Shown here one piece after another: positions 1 through 11,570 of a stretch of 64,000 nucleotides of DNA; the stretch's first letter is position 1; each line of letters begins with the position of its first letter. A program made the position numbers and the translations under genes. This stretch comes from Streptomyces marispadix (GTDB lineage Bacteria; Actinomycetota; Actinomycetes; Streptomycetales; Streptomycetaceae). The notes beneath the pieces are model-generated. The model had not been told where the DNA came from and made no database searches. It was given only the letters and a program-made list of their open reading frames with translations. The stretch spans positions 4,254,501-4,318,500 of the forward strand of contig NZ_JAKWJU010000002.1 in assembly GCF_022524345.1 (NCBI RefSeq), given 5' to 3'.

Positions 1-1421
<1,421 letters not shown>

Positions 1422-1448
1422 CTGGGTTACCTCAGCCCCGTACGTGCG

Positions 1449-1946
1449 TCAGCGGATGTTCGGGTCGAAGGTGAAGATCACCAGCGTGCCCAGCAGGACG
1501 GTGAAGAACGTGGCCGTGTACAGCAGTGCCTTCAGCCACAGGCGGGTCGCGTCCCGCTCCGCGTAGTCGTTGATGACGGTCCGCAGGCCGTTGGCGCCGT
1601 GGAGCATCGCGAGCCACAGCATCATCAGGTCCCAGGCCTGCCAGAACGGGGAGGCCCAGCGTCCGGCGACGAAGGCGAAGCCGATCTTGGTCACGCCGCC
1701 GTCCAGTACGAGCTGGATCACCAGATGGCCCACGACCAGCACGACGAGGAGGATGCCGGACAGCCGCATGAACAGCCATCCGTACAGCTCGAAGTTGGTG
1801 CGGGTCGCCTTCGGCGTCCTCGTCGTACGGGCGCGGGCCGGGACGATCAGCGGCGCCGGGTTGTCCACGCTGTGGTGGCCGTCTGACTGGACGCCCTTGC
1901 CGGCGCCTTCGGAGGAGGGCTTCGCGGTCTCGGTCGACATGTTCAT
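1449..1946 (-). CDS. sdhD: Succinate dehydrogenase hydrophobic membrane anchor subunit
   Basis: Small membrane anchor of complex II, helping bind heme and quinone. 165 residues: a disordered N-terminal tail of about 50 residues, then three hydrophobic helices (around LSGILLVVLVVGHLVIQLVL, LMMLWLAMLHGANGLRTVI, and LYTATFFTVLLGTLVIF). Histidines in GHLV and LHGANG are candidate heme or quinone-site residues. The start ATG overlaps the sdhC stop by one base (TGATG), implying translational coupling. An ATG six bases downstream is an alternative start. Context inside sdhCDA makes the call secure despite low sequence conservation in this family. Confidence 0.92.
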   Translation of the reverse strand: MNMSTETAKPSSEGAGKGVQSDGHHSVDNPAPLIVPARARTTRTPKATRTNFELYGWLFMRLSGILLVVLVVGHLVIQLVLDGGVTKIGFAFVAGRWASPFWQAWDLMMLWLAMLHGANGLRTVINDYAERDATRLWLKALLYTATFFTVLLGTLVIFTFDPNIR

Positions 1947-2326
1947 CAGCCTCCGAACAGCGTGTGCAGGGTGTGCCGCAGGACGGGGTAGAAGGCGCCG
2001 ATCATCAGGACGCCCCAGATGCCCATCGCGGTCCACAGCATCTGCTTCTGGTACCTCGCGCCCTTCGACCAGAAGTCCACGGCGACGACGCGGAGGCCGT
2101 TGAGCGCGTGGAAGAGGACCGCGGCCACGAGGCCGTACTCCATGAGGTTCACGATCGGCGTCTTGTAGATCGCCACCGTCTCGTTGTACGTCTCGGGCGA
2201 GACGCGCACGAGCGCGGTGTCCAGCACGTGCACGAACAGGAAGAAGAAGATGAGGACACCGGTGACTCGATGAGCCACCCAGGACCACATGCCTTCCCGG
2301 CCGCGGTACAGCGTTCCAGCCGGCAC
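1946..2326 (-). CDS. sdhC: Succinate dehydrogenase cytochrome b556 subunit
   Basis: First gene of the sdh operon; cytochrome b subunit that anchors SdhAB to the membrane and takes part in quinone reduction. 126 residues with three transmembrane helices. The family signature HRVTGVLIFFFLFVHVLD lies near residue 20, and FHALNGLRVV marks the second helix region. The GTG start at 2326 is chosen because GGAGGG lies about 8 nt upstream and the N-terminus PAGTLYRGREGMWSW is typical of actinobacterial SdhC. The 214 bp upstream to the next gene should hold the operon promoter; I see no clear box there. Confidence 0.93.
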   Translation of the reverse strand: MPAGTLYRGREGMWSWVAHRVTGVLIFFFLFVHVLDTALVRVSPETYNETVAIYKTPIVNLMEYGLVAAVLFHALNGLRVVAVDFWSKGARYQKQMLWTAMGIWGVLMIGAFYPVLRHTLHTLFGG

Positions 2327-2540
2327 GGAAAAAACCCTCCGGGTGCGTGTTCAGAGCCGGCCGCCATCTTCGGCTGAGAGTGCAGCGGTGTCGGTCGGAC
2401 TCGGCCGGGTACGGACCACCGGCCTTCGCCATCGTAGCGACGCATTGCCGGTACATCGGCCCTGGGAGGGGCGGATGTGATCAATCAGGCAGTGGCGGGC
2501 GATCGGGGAGAGCCGCCGTCCGGAGGGGCGTGCGGGAGTG

Positions 2541-3359
2541 TCAGCGCAGCGACCGGAGAAGCCTGCCGCGGGCGAGGCGGCGCAGCTCGTCGGCGACGAT
2601 CGGGCGCTCCTCGTCCGGGTCGTTGCCGAGCCGGGCGCGTACGTCGGCGAGGGCCTGGCCGAGCTGTTCGCCGGGGGCCCAGTCGTCGAGGCAGATGAGG
2701 AAGGCGTGGCCGAAGCGGTTCTCGTAGGCGGCGTGTGCGGCGCGCAGCGCGGTGTGCGCCGCGAGGACCTGGCGCCGGTCGCGGTCGCTGGCGGCGGGGG
2801 CGTGTGTACCGCGGTCGCCGGCGGCGGGGCGTCCGCCGGGCGCTGTTGCCGAGGTCGCGTCCGCTTCGCCGCCGTCCCAAGGGACGGGCAGCCGCGGCGA
2901 CTCCGAGGCCAGTGCCTCCGCCATGTCCTCCGGCGTCATGTCGTAACTCGCCTCGTCGAGGGCGGCCAGCAGCGACTCCGTGTCCGGGTACGGACGGAAG
3001 TCGGCGATACGAGCCGCCCAGCTCGTGCTGCCGCAGCAGCGCAGCAGCAGGGCGGAGGCCACCTCGTGCGGCGCGGAGTTGAACAGGGGGAGGGGCAGGG
3101 GAAGCGACAGAGGCAGCGGCGACACCGGGAGTGGCGCCGCCTGCGCCTGTTCCCGCCTGTCTTCCTGCATCTGATCCCTCGTCTGCTCCGGCACCTGTTC
3201 CGGTGCCTGTTCGCGCCGTGGTGTCCGGCCCCGCGCCGGTTGCGACACGGCCGCAACGGGCATGCCCTCAGCCGGACTACGGCCGGTGGCACCTCCCGAA
3301 GCGCCGGTGGCGGGCGGCACATGGACCTCTTTGTCGCTTGGCGGGCTGGGGGACGTCAT
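2541..3359 (-). CDS. OHCU decarboxylase-like protein (uric acid pathway)
   Basis: The C-terminal 180 residues resemble 2-oxo-4-hydroxy-4-carboxy-5-ureidoimidazoline decarboxylase (UraD family), which completes conversion of urate to S-allantoin. Supporting features: FNSAPHEVASALLLRCCGS opening the domain, SWAARI, RPYPDTESLLAALDEA, and the helix YENRFGHAFLI followed by arginine-rich LRRLARGRLLRSL. A Gly/Ala/Asp-rich insert of about 35 residues interrupts the domain. The first ~90 residues are Pro/Gln/Arg-rich and probably disordered, so the start is uncertain: ATG 3359 is used, an earlier one exists at 3518 and the domain itself begins near 3090. No other urate genes are nearby. Confidence 0.72.
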   Translation of the reverse strand: MTSPSPPSDKEVHVPPATGASGGATGRSPAEGMPVAAVSQPARGRTPRREQAPEQVPEQTRDQMQEDRREQAQAAPLPVSPLPLSLPLPLPLFNSAPHEVASALLLRCCGSTSWAARIADFRPYPDTESLLAALDEASYDMTPEDMAEALASESPRLPVPWDGGEADATSATAPGGRPAAGDRGTHAPAASDRDRRQVLAAHTALRAAHAAYENRFGHAFLICLDDWAPGEQLGQALADVRARLGNDPDEERPIVADELRRLARGRLLRSLR

Positions 3360-3650
3360 GGACACCTCGGAGGGCCGGCTGACATACGTGACGGGGGGCC
3401 CGCGCACGGGCCAGGACCCGAGGGCGGACCGGAGAAGGGAGGGCGGCGGCGTCCGCATCCGCGGGCGCCGCCCGCGGCCCGCCCCGTCTGCCGTCGTACG
3501 ACGTCCGTACAGCCGCACATGCGGACCTCGGTCACGGTAACGACGCAGAGCGCCAACGATACGACGAGCAGGGGGATTTCACCCGGACGGGGAAGTTCCT
3601 GGGCGGGATACGCAACGAGTGCGAGCAGAAAGGGGCAATAACGTATCCAT

Positions 3651-5264
3651 ATGGGACCCAAGAGGCCAAAGAAACTGACGGTTTCGGCAGCGGTGCTCAC
3701 CGTGGGCACGGTGAGTCTTCTCACCCTCGGCGGCTGCTCCGGCGAGGACGCGGGAGGCGGCCAGCACCACGGAGGCGGCACCGGCCACAGTTCGCCCGGC
3801 GGTTCGCCCGGGGTGCCGAAGCCGACGGAGCCCGCCCGAACGGGCCCGGCGCCCGCGGCAGTTCCCTCCGTACGGGACTGGAAGCCGGTGCGCGGCCCGG
3901 CCTGGAAGCCGTCGAGGTTCACGAGGGTCGTCGCCGACCCCGGCGGGCCGCTCGCCGACGAGGCGAAGCTGCTCGCCTCGGAGTTGAAGGTCCCCTTCTC
4001 CGACGGCCCGGCCCGTACGGCCGACGTGAGGCTGAGCCTGGACCAGAACCTCAAGACCGGGCGCGAGGGCTACGAGATGGCAAGCCGCGAGGGCAAGGTG
4101 ACGATCGCCGGAGCCGCCGACGCGGGCGTGTTCTACGGCACCCGCACCCTGCTGAAGTCCGTACGGGCGACCGGCGCCGTCGCCGACGGCGTCGTACGGG
4201 ACAGGCCCGACCGTCCGCAGCGCGGGATGATGCTCGACATCGCACGCAAGCACTTCACGGCGGACTGGATCGAGGACCGCATCCGGGAGATGGGCGATCT
4301 CAAGCTCAACCAGCTCCAGTTGCACCTCTCCGACGATCAGGCGTTCAGGGTCGAGAGCAGTACGCATCCCGAGGTCGTCTCGCGTCCGAGCCTGACGAAG
4401 GCGCAGATGCGGCGGATCGTCAAGCTCGCGCGGTCGCGGCACATCGACGTCATCCCGGAGATCGACTCACCCGGGCACCTGGGCGCCGTGCTCAAGGCGC
4501 ACCCCGAGATCCAGCTCAAGAACGCCCAGGGACGGCCGACGGAAGGCGCCGTCGACATCTCAGATCCACGTGCGGCGAAGATCATCGACGATCTGCTGCG
4601 CGAGTACGCCGACCTCTTCCCCGGCAAGTACTGGCACCTGGGCGGCGACGAGTATCTGGCCCTGATGCAGCGGGACCCGGAGGCGTCCTATCCGGGGCTG
4701 GCGGCCAAGGCACGCGAGGAGTTCGGCCCCGGCGCCCGGGTGTCGGACCTGGCGACCGACTGGCTCAACGACAGGTCAGCCGTCGTAAGGGAGAAGGGCA
4801 AGACCCCGCAGGCGTGGAACGACGGCATCCACACCGGCGGCGAGGTCCGCGCCCACCGCGACCGCGAGGTCGCCTACTGGACGGGCAGGGAACCGGGGGA
4901 GCGCAGCCCCGTCTCGTATCTGAGGGAGGGCTGGAAGCTGATCAACCTCAACGACGAGTACCTCTACTACGTCCTAGGCGAGCCCAATAAGTTCACATAT
5001 CCGACAGGGCGCCGCATCTACGACAATTGGACTCCGGCCGTACTGCGGGGCACGGAATCCGTACCGAAATCTCTGTCCGGACCGAGCCACATCCTCGGTG
5101 GGCGCTTCGCCGTGTGGTGCGACCGTGCCGGAGCGCAGACCCAGGAGCAGGTCGCCGCGGGCATCAGGGCACCGCTCCGTGCCACGGCGCAGAAGCTGTG
5201 GAATCCCCGGAAACCGGCTCTGAGCTGGGAAGACTTCAAGCGTCTCGGCGAGCGCACGAGCTGA
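3651..5264 (+). CDS. Family 20 glycoside hydrolase (beta-N-acetylhexosaminidase) lipoprotein
   Basis: Secreted, membrane-anchored enzyme releasing terminal N-acetylhexosamines, probably from chitin or peptidoglycan-derived oligosaccharides. A lipoprotein signal ends in LGGC (Cys about residue 29), followed by a Gly/His-rich linker. Next comes the GH20 N-terminal domain (residues about 80-185), then the catalytic TIM barrel starting at RGMMLDIARKHF. HLGGDE at about residues 329-334 carries the Asp-Glu pair used in substrate-assisted catalysis. QLHLSDDQAFR and DVIPEIDSPGH are also family segments. 537 residues is a normal length. Monocistronic; a strong hairpin follows. Confidence 0.92.
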   Translation: MGPKRPKKLTVSAAVLTVGTVSLLTLGGCSGEDAGGGQHHGGGTGHSSPGGSPGVPKPTEPARTGPAPAAVPSVRDWKPVRGPAWKPSRFTRVVADPGGPLADEAKLLASELKVPFSDGPARTADVRLSLDQNLKTGREGYEMASREGKVTIAGAADAGVFYGTRTLLKSVRATGAVADGVVRDRPDRPQRGMMLDIARKHFTADWIEDRIREMGDLKLNQLQLHLSDDQAFRVESSTHPEVVSRPSLTKAQMRRIVKLARSRHIDVIPEIDSPGHLGAVLKAHPEIQLKNAQGRPTEGAVDISDPRAAKIIDDLLREYADLFPGKYWHLGGDEYLALMQRDPEASYPGLAAKAREEFGPGARVSDLATDWLNDRSAVVREKGKTPQAWNDGIHTGGEVRAHRDREVAYWTGREPGERSPVSYLREGWKLINLNDEYLYYVLGEPNKFTYPTGRRIYDNWTPAVLRGTESVPKSLSGPSHILGGRFAVWCDRAGAQTQEQVAAGIRAPLRATAQKLWNPRKPALSWEDFKRLGERTS

Positions 5265-5580
5265 TACGAGCCGGCGGGCCCGCCGGAAAATGCGAAGGCG
5301 ACCGGGGTCGCCACCCCCCACAGGAGAGACCCCGATCGCCCTCGAGAACGGGCGCACCACGCCAGGGGCAGGCCCGTACTTCCTTCAGCGTTCGCGATCC
5401 CCATTCTGTTACCTGGTCAACTTACGTGGACGATGACGCACACTTGGCCTTAGCGTGCTCTCGCATCGATGCTGGTCTGTGCGTGAGGCATACGCAGGTA
5501 TCAGCGAGACGACGACAGACGTCCGACCAGGGGCGTGACCAGATCCGTTGGGACATCGCGGAGTGGGGCGAGAGACGGCC
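5265..5580. other. Intergenic region between hexosaminidase and ECF sigma genes
   Basis: 316 bp without a convincing gene. It holds the hexosaminidase terminator at 5297-5340. The remainder must contain the promoter of the ECF sigma gene. A TTAGCGT stretch near 5450 could be a -10 element, but I see no matching -35. Confidence 0.5.
5297..5340 (+). terminator. Hairpin terminator after hexosaminidase
   Basis: Inverted repeat with arms 5297-5309 and 5328-5340: 13 bp with one mismatch around an 18-nt loop, starting 32 nt after the stop codon. There is no U-tract, as is common for actinobacterial terminators. Confidence 0.65.
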
Positions 5581-6240
5581 GTGCAGGGGGACGACGCGGA
5601 GTTGACTGCCGCGGTGCGTGCTGCGCAGAGCGGCGACGAAGGTGCCTTCCGCACCGTGTACCGCACTGTGCATCCGCGGCTGCTGGGCTATGTCCGCACC
5701 CTGGTCAGTGATGCCGACGCCGAGGACGTCACCTCGGAGGCGTGGCTTCAGATAGCGCGCGACATAGGCAGGTTCAGCGGCGACGCGGACCGCTTCCGCG
5801 GCTGGGCCGCGCGTATCGCCCGCAACAGGGCGCTCGACCATCTGCGTACGAGAGGCCGCCGGCCCGTCATCGGCGGCGACGAGAGCGATCTGGCGGTGCT
5901 TCCGGCAGGTGCGGACACCGCCGCCGAGGCCCTCGAAGCGCTCGGCACCGGACGCACGATGGCGCTGATATCCCGGCTGCCGCAGGACCAGGCCGAGGCG
6001 GTGGTGCTGCGTGTGGTCGTCGGACTGGACGCCAAGAGCGCGGCGGAGGTGCTCGGCAAGCGAGCCGGTGCCGTACGCACCGCAGCTCACCGGGGGCTGC
6101 GCAAGCTCGCGCAGATCCTCGACGAGTCCGGACCCGCGGAAGGACTCGTGGATACGGGAGAACCGCCAGGGGGTCCCGATGCGTCTCCTACGGCGCGCGG
6201 TGTGACGCATAAGGCCACGCGAACGCTGAGGGAAACGTGA
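5581..6240 (+). CDS. ECF-type RNA polymerase sigma factor
   Basis: Extracytoplasmic-function sigma-70 factor, 219 residues. Region 2 spans about residues 10-80 (AFRTVYRTVHPRLLGYVRTL, then DAEDVTSEAWLQIARDI and FRGWAARIARNRALDHLR). Region 4 spans about 125-180 (LISRLPQDQAEAVVLRVVVG, then the helix-turn-helix SAAEVLGKRAGAVRTAAHRG). The GTG at 5581 is preferred over an in-frame TTG at 5548 because GGGGCGAGAG lies just upstream and it begins directly at the sigma domain. Its stop overlaps the next start (TGATG), so the following membrane protein is a candidate partner or anti-sigma factor, although it lacks a recognisable zinc anti-sigma motif. Confidence 0.9.
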   Translation: MQGDDAELTAAVRAAQSGDEGAFRTVYRTVHPRLLGYVRTLVSDADAEDVTSEAWLQIARDIGRFSGDADRFRGWAARIARNRALDHLRTRGRRPVIGGDESDLAVLPAGADTAAEALEALGTGRTMALISRLPQDQAEAVVLRVVVGLDAKSAAEVLGKRAGAVRTAAHRGLRKLAQILDESGPAEGLVDTGEPPGGPDASPTARGVTHKATRTLRET

Positions 6241-7703
6241 TGGCGGACGACGACCGGTACAGGTGGCTGGACGACGAAGCGGCGGAGCGCTTGCTCCGCG
6301 GCTCGGCGGTCAATGCGCGTAGCGCTGCCTACGACGTGCGCCACGGGGCCGGTCACGACAACGTCGCAGACGCCCCGACCAGCGCATACGACGGCGCTCA
6401 CGGCAGTGCGTACGACAGTGCGCGGGGCGGTGGACAGGGCGGTTCTTACGACAGCGCTTACCAGAGTGCCTACGGCGCCGGGCACGAGCGGCCGGGAGCG
6501 GCCACGCCCTCGTGGGCGCGCGGAGACGGGCCCGACGGAGCCGAAGCTTCCGTGCCGGGGCGGCGCGGTGGCGACACACTCGCAGAGGACCGCCTCGCTC
6601 ATCTCCTCGACGCACTCGTCGCCGAGCAGACGGCGACGCTGCACGCCCTCGGTGCGGCACGCACCGGGAGGATGCCGGGCGACGCCACGGCCGAACTCCC
6701 GGGCGAGGCAGCCGCGGTGGAGGCATTCCGCGCGGCCCACCCGCAGGTGAGCGCCGAGCACAGCGGCACCGTCGACATCACGGCCGGACCCACCGAGGCC
6801 TCGACCGTCGTCGGCAGGCGCGCGGCCGCGCGTGAGAACCGCCGCCGGTCACGGGACCGGCGTGCGGGAGGGATACGGCGCGGCTCACTGGTCGGGCGCC
6901 CGCTGCGCGCGGGCTTCGCCATGGCCGTAGCGGGATGTGCGCTGGGCGGTGCGGCGGTCGCGGCCGGTACGGGCGTGCTGCCCACGCCGTTCGGCGGCAA
7001 CGACTCCCCGGCGGCGAGCGTCTCTCCGCTGGCCAGCCCCGGCAACGAGCGCGACGAGGCGTCCGGCGGCGGAGGCGGCAGCCCCTACGACGGCAACGGT
7101 CCAAGACGTGGCACCCGCGAGGGAGGTTCCCCGTCCGACTCGCCCGGCGGCGAGGACCTCGCGGGCACGGAACGAGGACGGGACGGGAACGGCAAGGGTC
7201 CCGACAAGGACTGGTGGCACGACGGCAAGCATCTGTCGGATGCCGAGAAGAAGGCCATGGCACGGGCGCTGTGCCAGGCGTACGAGAACGGCGATCTCTC
7301 GCTGAAGGACCGGGTCCGCCTGGAGACGGTGGCCGGTGGCCCCGAGGGCGTGAAGAAGTTCTGCGAGAAGAACGACGGCGAGCGTGGCGAGACCGGCTCC
7401 GGTGGCGCGAGCGCCGGCGGCGTCGGCACCCCCGGCGAACCGGGCGGTACGGGCGACACCGGGGGTTCGGCGGGAAACGACGGCGGTGACGGGGGCGGCG
7501 ACAGCGGCAGTCAGGACGGCGGAGACACCGGCGGTGACTCCGGCGGCCCCGGTGGCAGCAGGCCCGACTCCGGCGGCGAGGAAGCCGACGGCGGATCCAC
7601 CGATGCGGGCACCACGTCGGCGGAACCGTCCGACGACGGCGCGTCGGCGAGCGCGGAGCCGGACACCGCGGGCGCATCCGCGACGGCCACGGCGGGTTCC
7701 TGA
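6240..7703 (+). CDS. Unknown disordered single-pass membrane protein coupled to ECF sigma
   Basis: 487 residues, family not recognised. A short N-terminal segment (YRWLDDEAAERLLRG) is followed by Tyr/Ala/Gly-rich sequence with repeated SAYD-like units. A conserved-looking stretch around residues 115-185 starts LAHLLDALVAEQTATLHALG. There is one transmembrane segment at about 220-243 (FAMAVAGCALGGAAVAAGTG). A short folded extracytoplasmic part contains WWHDGKHLSDAEKKAMARAL and ends near FCEKND; the tail is Gly/Ser/Asp-rich. ATG 6240 overlaps the sigma stop; GTG 6237 is possible. Topology and coupling suggest regulation of the sigma factor; this is inference only. Confidence 0.75.
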   Translation: MADDDRYRWLDDEAAERLLRGSAVNARSAAYDVRHGAGHDNVADAPTSAYDGAHGSAYDSARGGGQGGSYDSAYQSAYGAGHERPGAATPSWARGDGPDGAEASVPGRRGGDTLAEDRLAHLLDALVAEQTATLHALGAARTGRMPGDATAELPGEAAAVEAFRAAHPQVSAEHSGTVDITAGPTEASTVVGRRAAARENRRRSRDRRAGGIRRGSLVGRPLRAGFAMAVAGCALGGAAVAAGTGVLPTPFGGNDSPAASVSPLASPGNERDEASGGGGGSPYDGNGPRRGTREGGSPSDSPGGEDLAGTERGRDGNGKGPDKDWWHDGKHLSDAEKKAMARALCQAYENGDLSLKDRVRLETVAGGPEGVKKFCEKNDGERGETGSGGASAGGVGTPGEPGGTGDTGGSAGNDGGDGGGDSGSQDGGDTGGDSGGPGGSRPDSGGEEADGGSTDAGTTSAEPSDDGASASAEPDTAGASATATAGS

Positions 7704-7961
7704 GCCGCGTCCGTGAGCCGCATGCGTGATTCGCATCTGTGAGCCCCGTCCTGCGCCGCTGACTTCGGGCGCCCAGATCCTCCGGCCCTGAAGCCCCAAG
7801 GCTCCGCTGTCCCGACGTCCCGCTCCGTGATGTGCGGGTGCCGACGCCCCTGCGCCAAGATCCCCGCCCCGGCGGGGATTTCGCGTGCGGTGCCGCGATC
7901 TCGCCCCGCGATGCGCGTGGTGCTCCGGCAGCCCCGCGGTGCGCGCGTGTACGCGATCGGG

Positions 7962-8050
7962 GCCGTACGCAACCGAGGCCGTACGCATCTGAGAGCCGTA
8001 CGCGTGAGAGCCGTACGCATGTGAGTGCCGTACGCGTGAGAGCCGTGCGC
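7962..8050. repeat. Degenerate tandem repeats of about 15-17 bp
   Basis: Six imperfect units, each starting GCCGTACGC or GCCGTGCGC and most ending in GTGAGA- or CTGAGA-like sequence, begin at 7962, 7978, 7995, 8010, 8027 and 8042. Related GAGCCGC/GCATNNGTGA fragments occur at 7703-7745. No coding role is evident. Confidence 0.6.
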
Positions 8051-8268
8051 GGTGCTCGGGCAAGCGAAGCGACGACCCCGGCCCCCGCACTCGAACTGCC
8101 TCCCGGGTCCGCTGAGTCGGGGCCGCTCACGACCGAGCCGGACGGCTCCCGGGGCTCGCGCGCCCGTCCCCGACCGGTCCCTCCGGCCCCTGCCCGGACC
8201 GTCCCCCCGTGGCCCCTCGGCCCCCGGTCCGGGGCTCCGCCGCGGTCGCCTCCGAAGCGTCACCGGCC

Positions 8269-8284
8269 TGTGACGCACGTCACA
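8269..8284. promoter_or_regulatory. CRP-type palindrome TGTGACGCACGTCACA
   Basis: TGTGA-N6-TCACA matches the classical CRP consensus, and GTG-N6-GTCAC fits the GTG-N6-GNCAC form I recall for Streptomyces Crp. Arms are 6 bp with a 4-bp centre. It lies more than 1 kb from any annotated start and upstream, in + orientation, of the three-hairpin segment. Confidence 0.5.
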
Positions 8285-8324
8285 CAATTTAGTTGAAACC
8301 TGGTGTGACACTTTCGGCCCCGAC

Positions 8325-8450
8325 AGCGCAGTAACAAGTGAGCCGACTGGTCATCGGCTGCGCGACAAGTCCGAGGTTCCCCCCGTACCTTCGGGCTCGC
8401 GCGAATGGCGCGGGCGGGACACGTTCCCCCGGTCCCGCCCGCGCCCCATC
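8325..8450 (+). ncRNA. Candidate small RNA with three hairpins
   Basis: Consecutive stems: 8341-8346/8354-8359 (AGCCGA/TCGGCT, 7-nt loop); 8371-8377/8387-8394 (CCGAGGT/ACCTTCGG, one bulge); and 8407-8420/8432-8445 (14 bp perfect, 11-nt loop). The final stem could terminate a transcript starting near 8320, just downstream of the CRP-type site. No clear -10 box was found and no Rfam family is recognised. The alternative is that only the last hairpin matters, as a terminator for the flanking convergent genes. Boundaries are estimates. Confidence 0.3.
8407..8445. terminator. Very stable 14-bp hairpin
   Basis: Arms 8407-8420 (GGCGCGGGCGGGAC) and 8432-8445 (exact complement) around an 11-nt loop. 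It is perfectly symmetrical, so it can terminate transcription in either direction. It lies 189 bp beyond the L,D-transpeptidase stop on that gene's strand. Confidence 0.6.
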
Positions 8451-8633
8451 AAGATCATGGCGCAGCAGCCCCGAGGAAGCGCTCACTCCCGAAGCGGAGT
8501 TCGAGCCCCCGGCCCGCCCCGAGTCCCGGTCCCAACTCTCAGCCTCTGAGCGGCACTTGCGGCTCCCTCCACTCGCGGTCCCATCAGGCCCAGTCCAGCT
8601 CCCAGTCGCTCACCGCCCAGCCGTCTCCGGCGC

Positions 8634-9560
8634 TCACTTGTAGACGACGACCTTGTCGCCCTTCCTCACCTCGGCGAAGAGCGCCGCGATCTTCTTCTTG
8701 TCCCTTACGTTGACGCAGCCGTGCGAGGCGCCTCCGTAGCCGCGGGCCGCGAAGTCCTTGGAGTAGTGGATGGCCTGGCCGCCGCTGAAGAACAGCGCGT
8801 ACGGCATCGGGGTGTGGTAGATCGTCGAGACGTGGCGGCGGCTTTTGAAGGTGACGCCGAACTCCCCCTCGCGCGTGGGCGTGTAGGCGGAGCCGAAGCG
8901 CACATCCATCGCCGCCCGCATCTGCCCGCCGACGTACCAGGCCAGCGTGCGGCTCTTCTTGCTGACGCACAGGGCGCGTCCCGTCAGGCAGCGCGGGTCG
9001 GGGTCGTCGAGCGGAAGCGTCGTCGGCGGATACAGCTCGTCGTGCACCGGCGGTGATGTGCGGGCCCGCAGCGCCGCCCAAGTGCCGGACGTCACCGTCC
9101 CCGTGGCGCTTCGGCCCTGCTGCCGCTGGAAGGCGCGCACGGAGGCGGTGGTGACAGGGCCGTAGTAGCCCGTCGGATTGCGGTCGAAGAGCTTCAACTT
9201 GTGCAGACGCGCCTGGAGTTCGCGGATCTGGGCGCCCCGCGCGCCCGTCGCGTACAGCACGGGGTCGGCAGGCGCCGCCGGCTTCGCGGGCCGGGCGCGG
9301 CCGCCGCCTTCGTCCGCGTCGCCCTGTGTGCCGTTGCTCACGGAGGAGCGCTGCGGCTGCTCCTGCGGCGCCGGCGAGATCGAGGTCTTCGTCACATGGA
9401 TGGGCGCGCCGTCGGTCGTCTGTGCCTTGCAGCCCGCGACCGCGCCCGAGCCGACGACCAGTGCCGCCGTAACGGCCCATGCGCTGCTGTGCCTTGCCCG
9501 TACGGACCTTCCGGCCCCTGTAGCCCCCGCCATTCCAACCCCCGGAACCCGAGCGGACAT
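8634..9560 (-). CDS. L,D-transpeptidase lipoprotein with peptidoglycan-binding domain
   Basis: Forms 3-3 peptidoglycan cross-links, acting outside the membrane. 308 residues from ATG 9560: lipoprotein signal with VAGC (Cys about residue 44), a disordered linker, a PG_binding_1 domain (GARGAQIRELQARLHKLKLF, then GYYGPVTTASVRAFQRQQG), then a YkuD catalytic domain ending in YGGASHGCVNVRDK, where the HGCxN cysteine is the nucleophile. ATG 9560 is chosen for GGAGA about 8 nt upstream and a normal signal length; a longer frame reaches 9668. Monocistronic, divergent from the mutase gene. Confidence 0.92.
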   Translation of the reverse strand: MSARVPGVGMAGATGAGRSVRARHSSAWAVTAALVVGSGAVAGCKAQTTDGAPIHVTKTSISPAPQEQPQRSSVSNGTQGDADEGGGRARPAKPAAPADPVLYATGARGAQIRELQARLHKLKLFDRNPTGYYGPVTTASVRAFQRQQGRSATGTVTSGTWAALRARTSPPVHDELYPPTTLPLDDPDPRCLTGRALCVSKKSRTLAWYVGGQMRAAMDVRFGSAYTPTREGEFGVTFKSRRHVSTIYHTPMPYALFFSGGQAIHYSKDFAARGYGGASHGCVNVRDKKKIAALFAEVRKGDKVVVYK

Positions 9561-9832
9561 CACGGAATTCTCCCCATACCGGTCGCACCTTCTCTTCCCG
9601 CGTGGTCCCCGCGCGAACCACGCCGCGCGGCGGCATCCTGTGAGTGCGGGACGGCACGCTGTGAGCAAGGTCCCAGCCTGCGGGCCTGCAACGGACGAAC
9701 GCGGATCGCTACAGTCCGTGGCAACCGAAGAGCCACAGTCCGAGCGGCGACCGGCTCACCCGAGCGGGACCCGTCGGGCCCGCAACGGAAGATCGGCAAC
9801 CGGCGCCCCAAGACCGTACGGAGGCACAGTCC

Positions 9833-11431
<1,599 letters not shown>

Positions 11432-11570
11432 GGGGCGCGCGGTCCGGCGGCGTACGTCGTCGGGCCGCCTGCCCGACAGGACCGGGAGCGGAGCCGGTCG
11501 ACGCCCGGCCGCGCTCACAGCAGCCGCCGTACGCGACGGCACTCTCAGCGGCCTTTGGGGCGCGACGGTT

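Larger units (their letters stand above)
7704..8633. other. 930-bp non-coding gap between converging genes
   Basis: Unusually long for this chromosome and flanked by 3' ends on both sides. Short ORFs here are Pro/Arg-rich with no domain-like sequence. It contains short degenerate repeats (about 7703-7745 and 7962-8050), a CRP-type palindrome (8269-8284) and three successive hairpins (8341-8445). Confidence 0.7.

Noticed and set aside
8338..8713. Short + strand ORFs in the gap before the L,D-transpeptidase
   Set aside because: Pro/Arg/Ser-rich with no domain or good ribosome site; they cross the hairpins proposed as RNA structure.
9561..9832. Possible c-di-AMP (ydaO-type) riboswitch before the L,D-transpeptidase
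   Set aside because: A GCGTGGT/ACCACGC hairpin is present, but the GGGTGAATC-type core of that riboswitch is absent.
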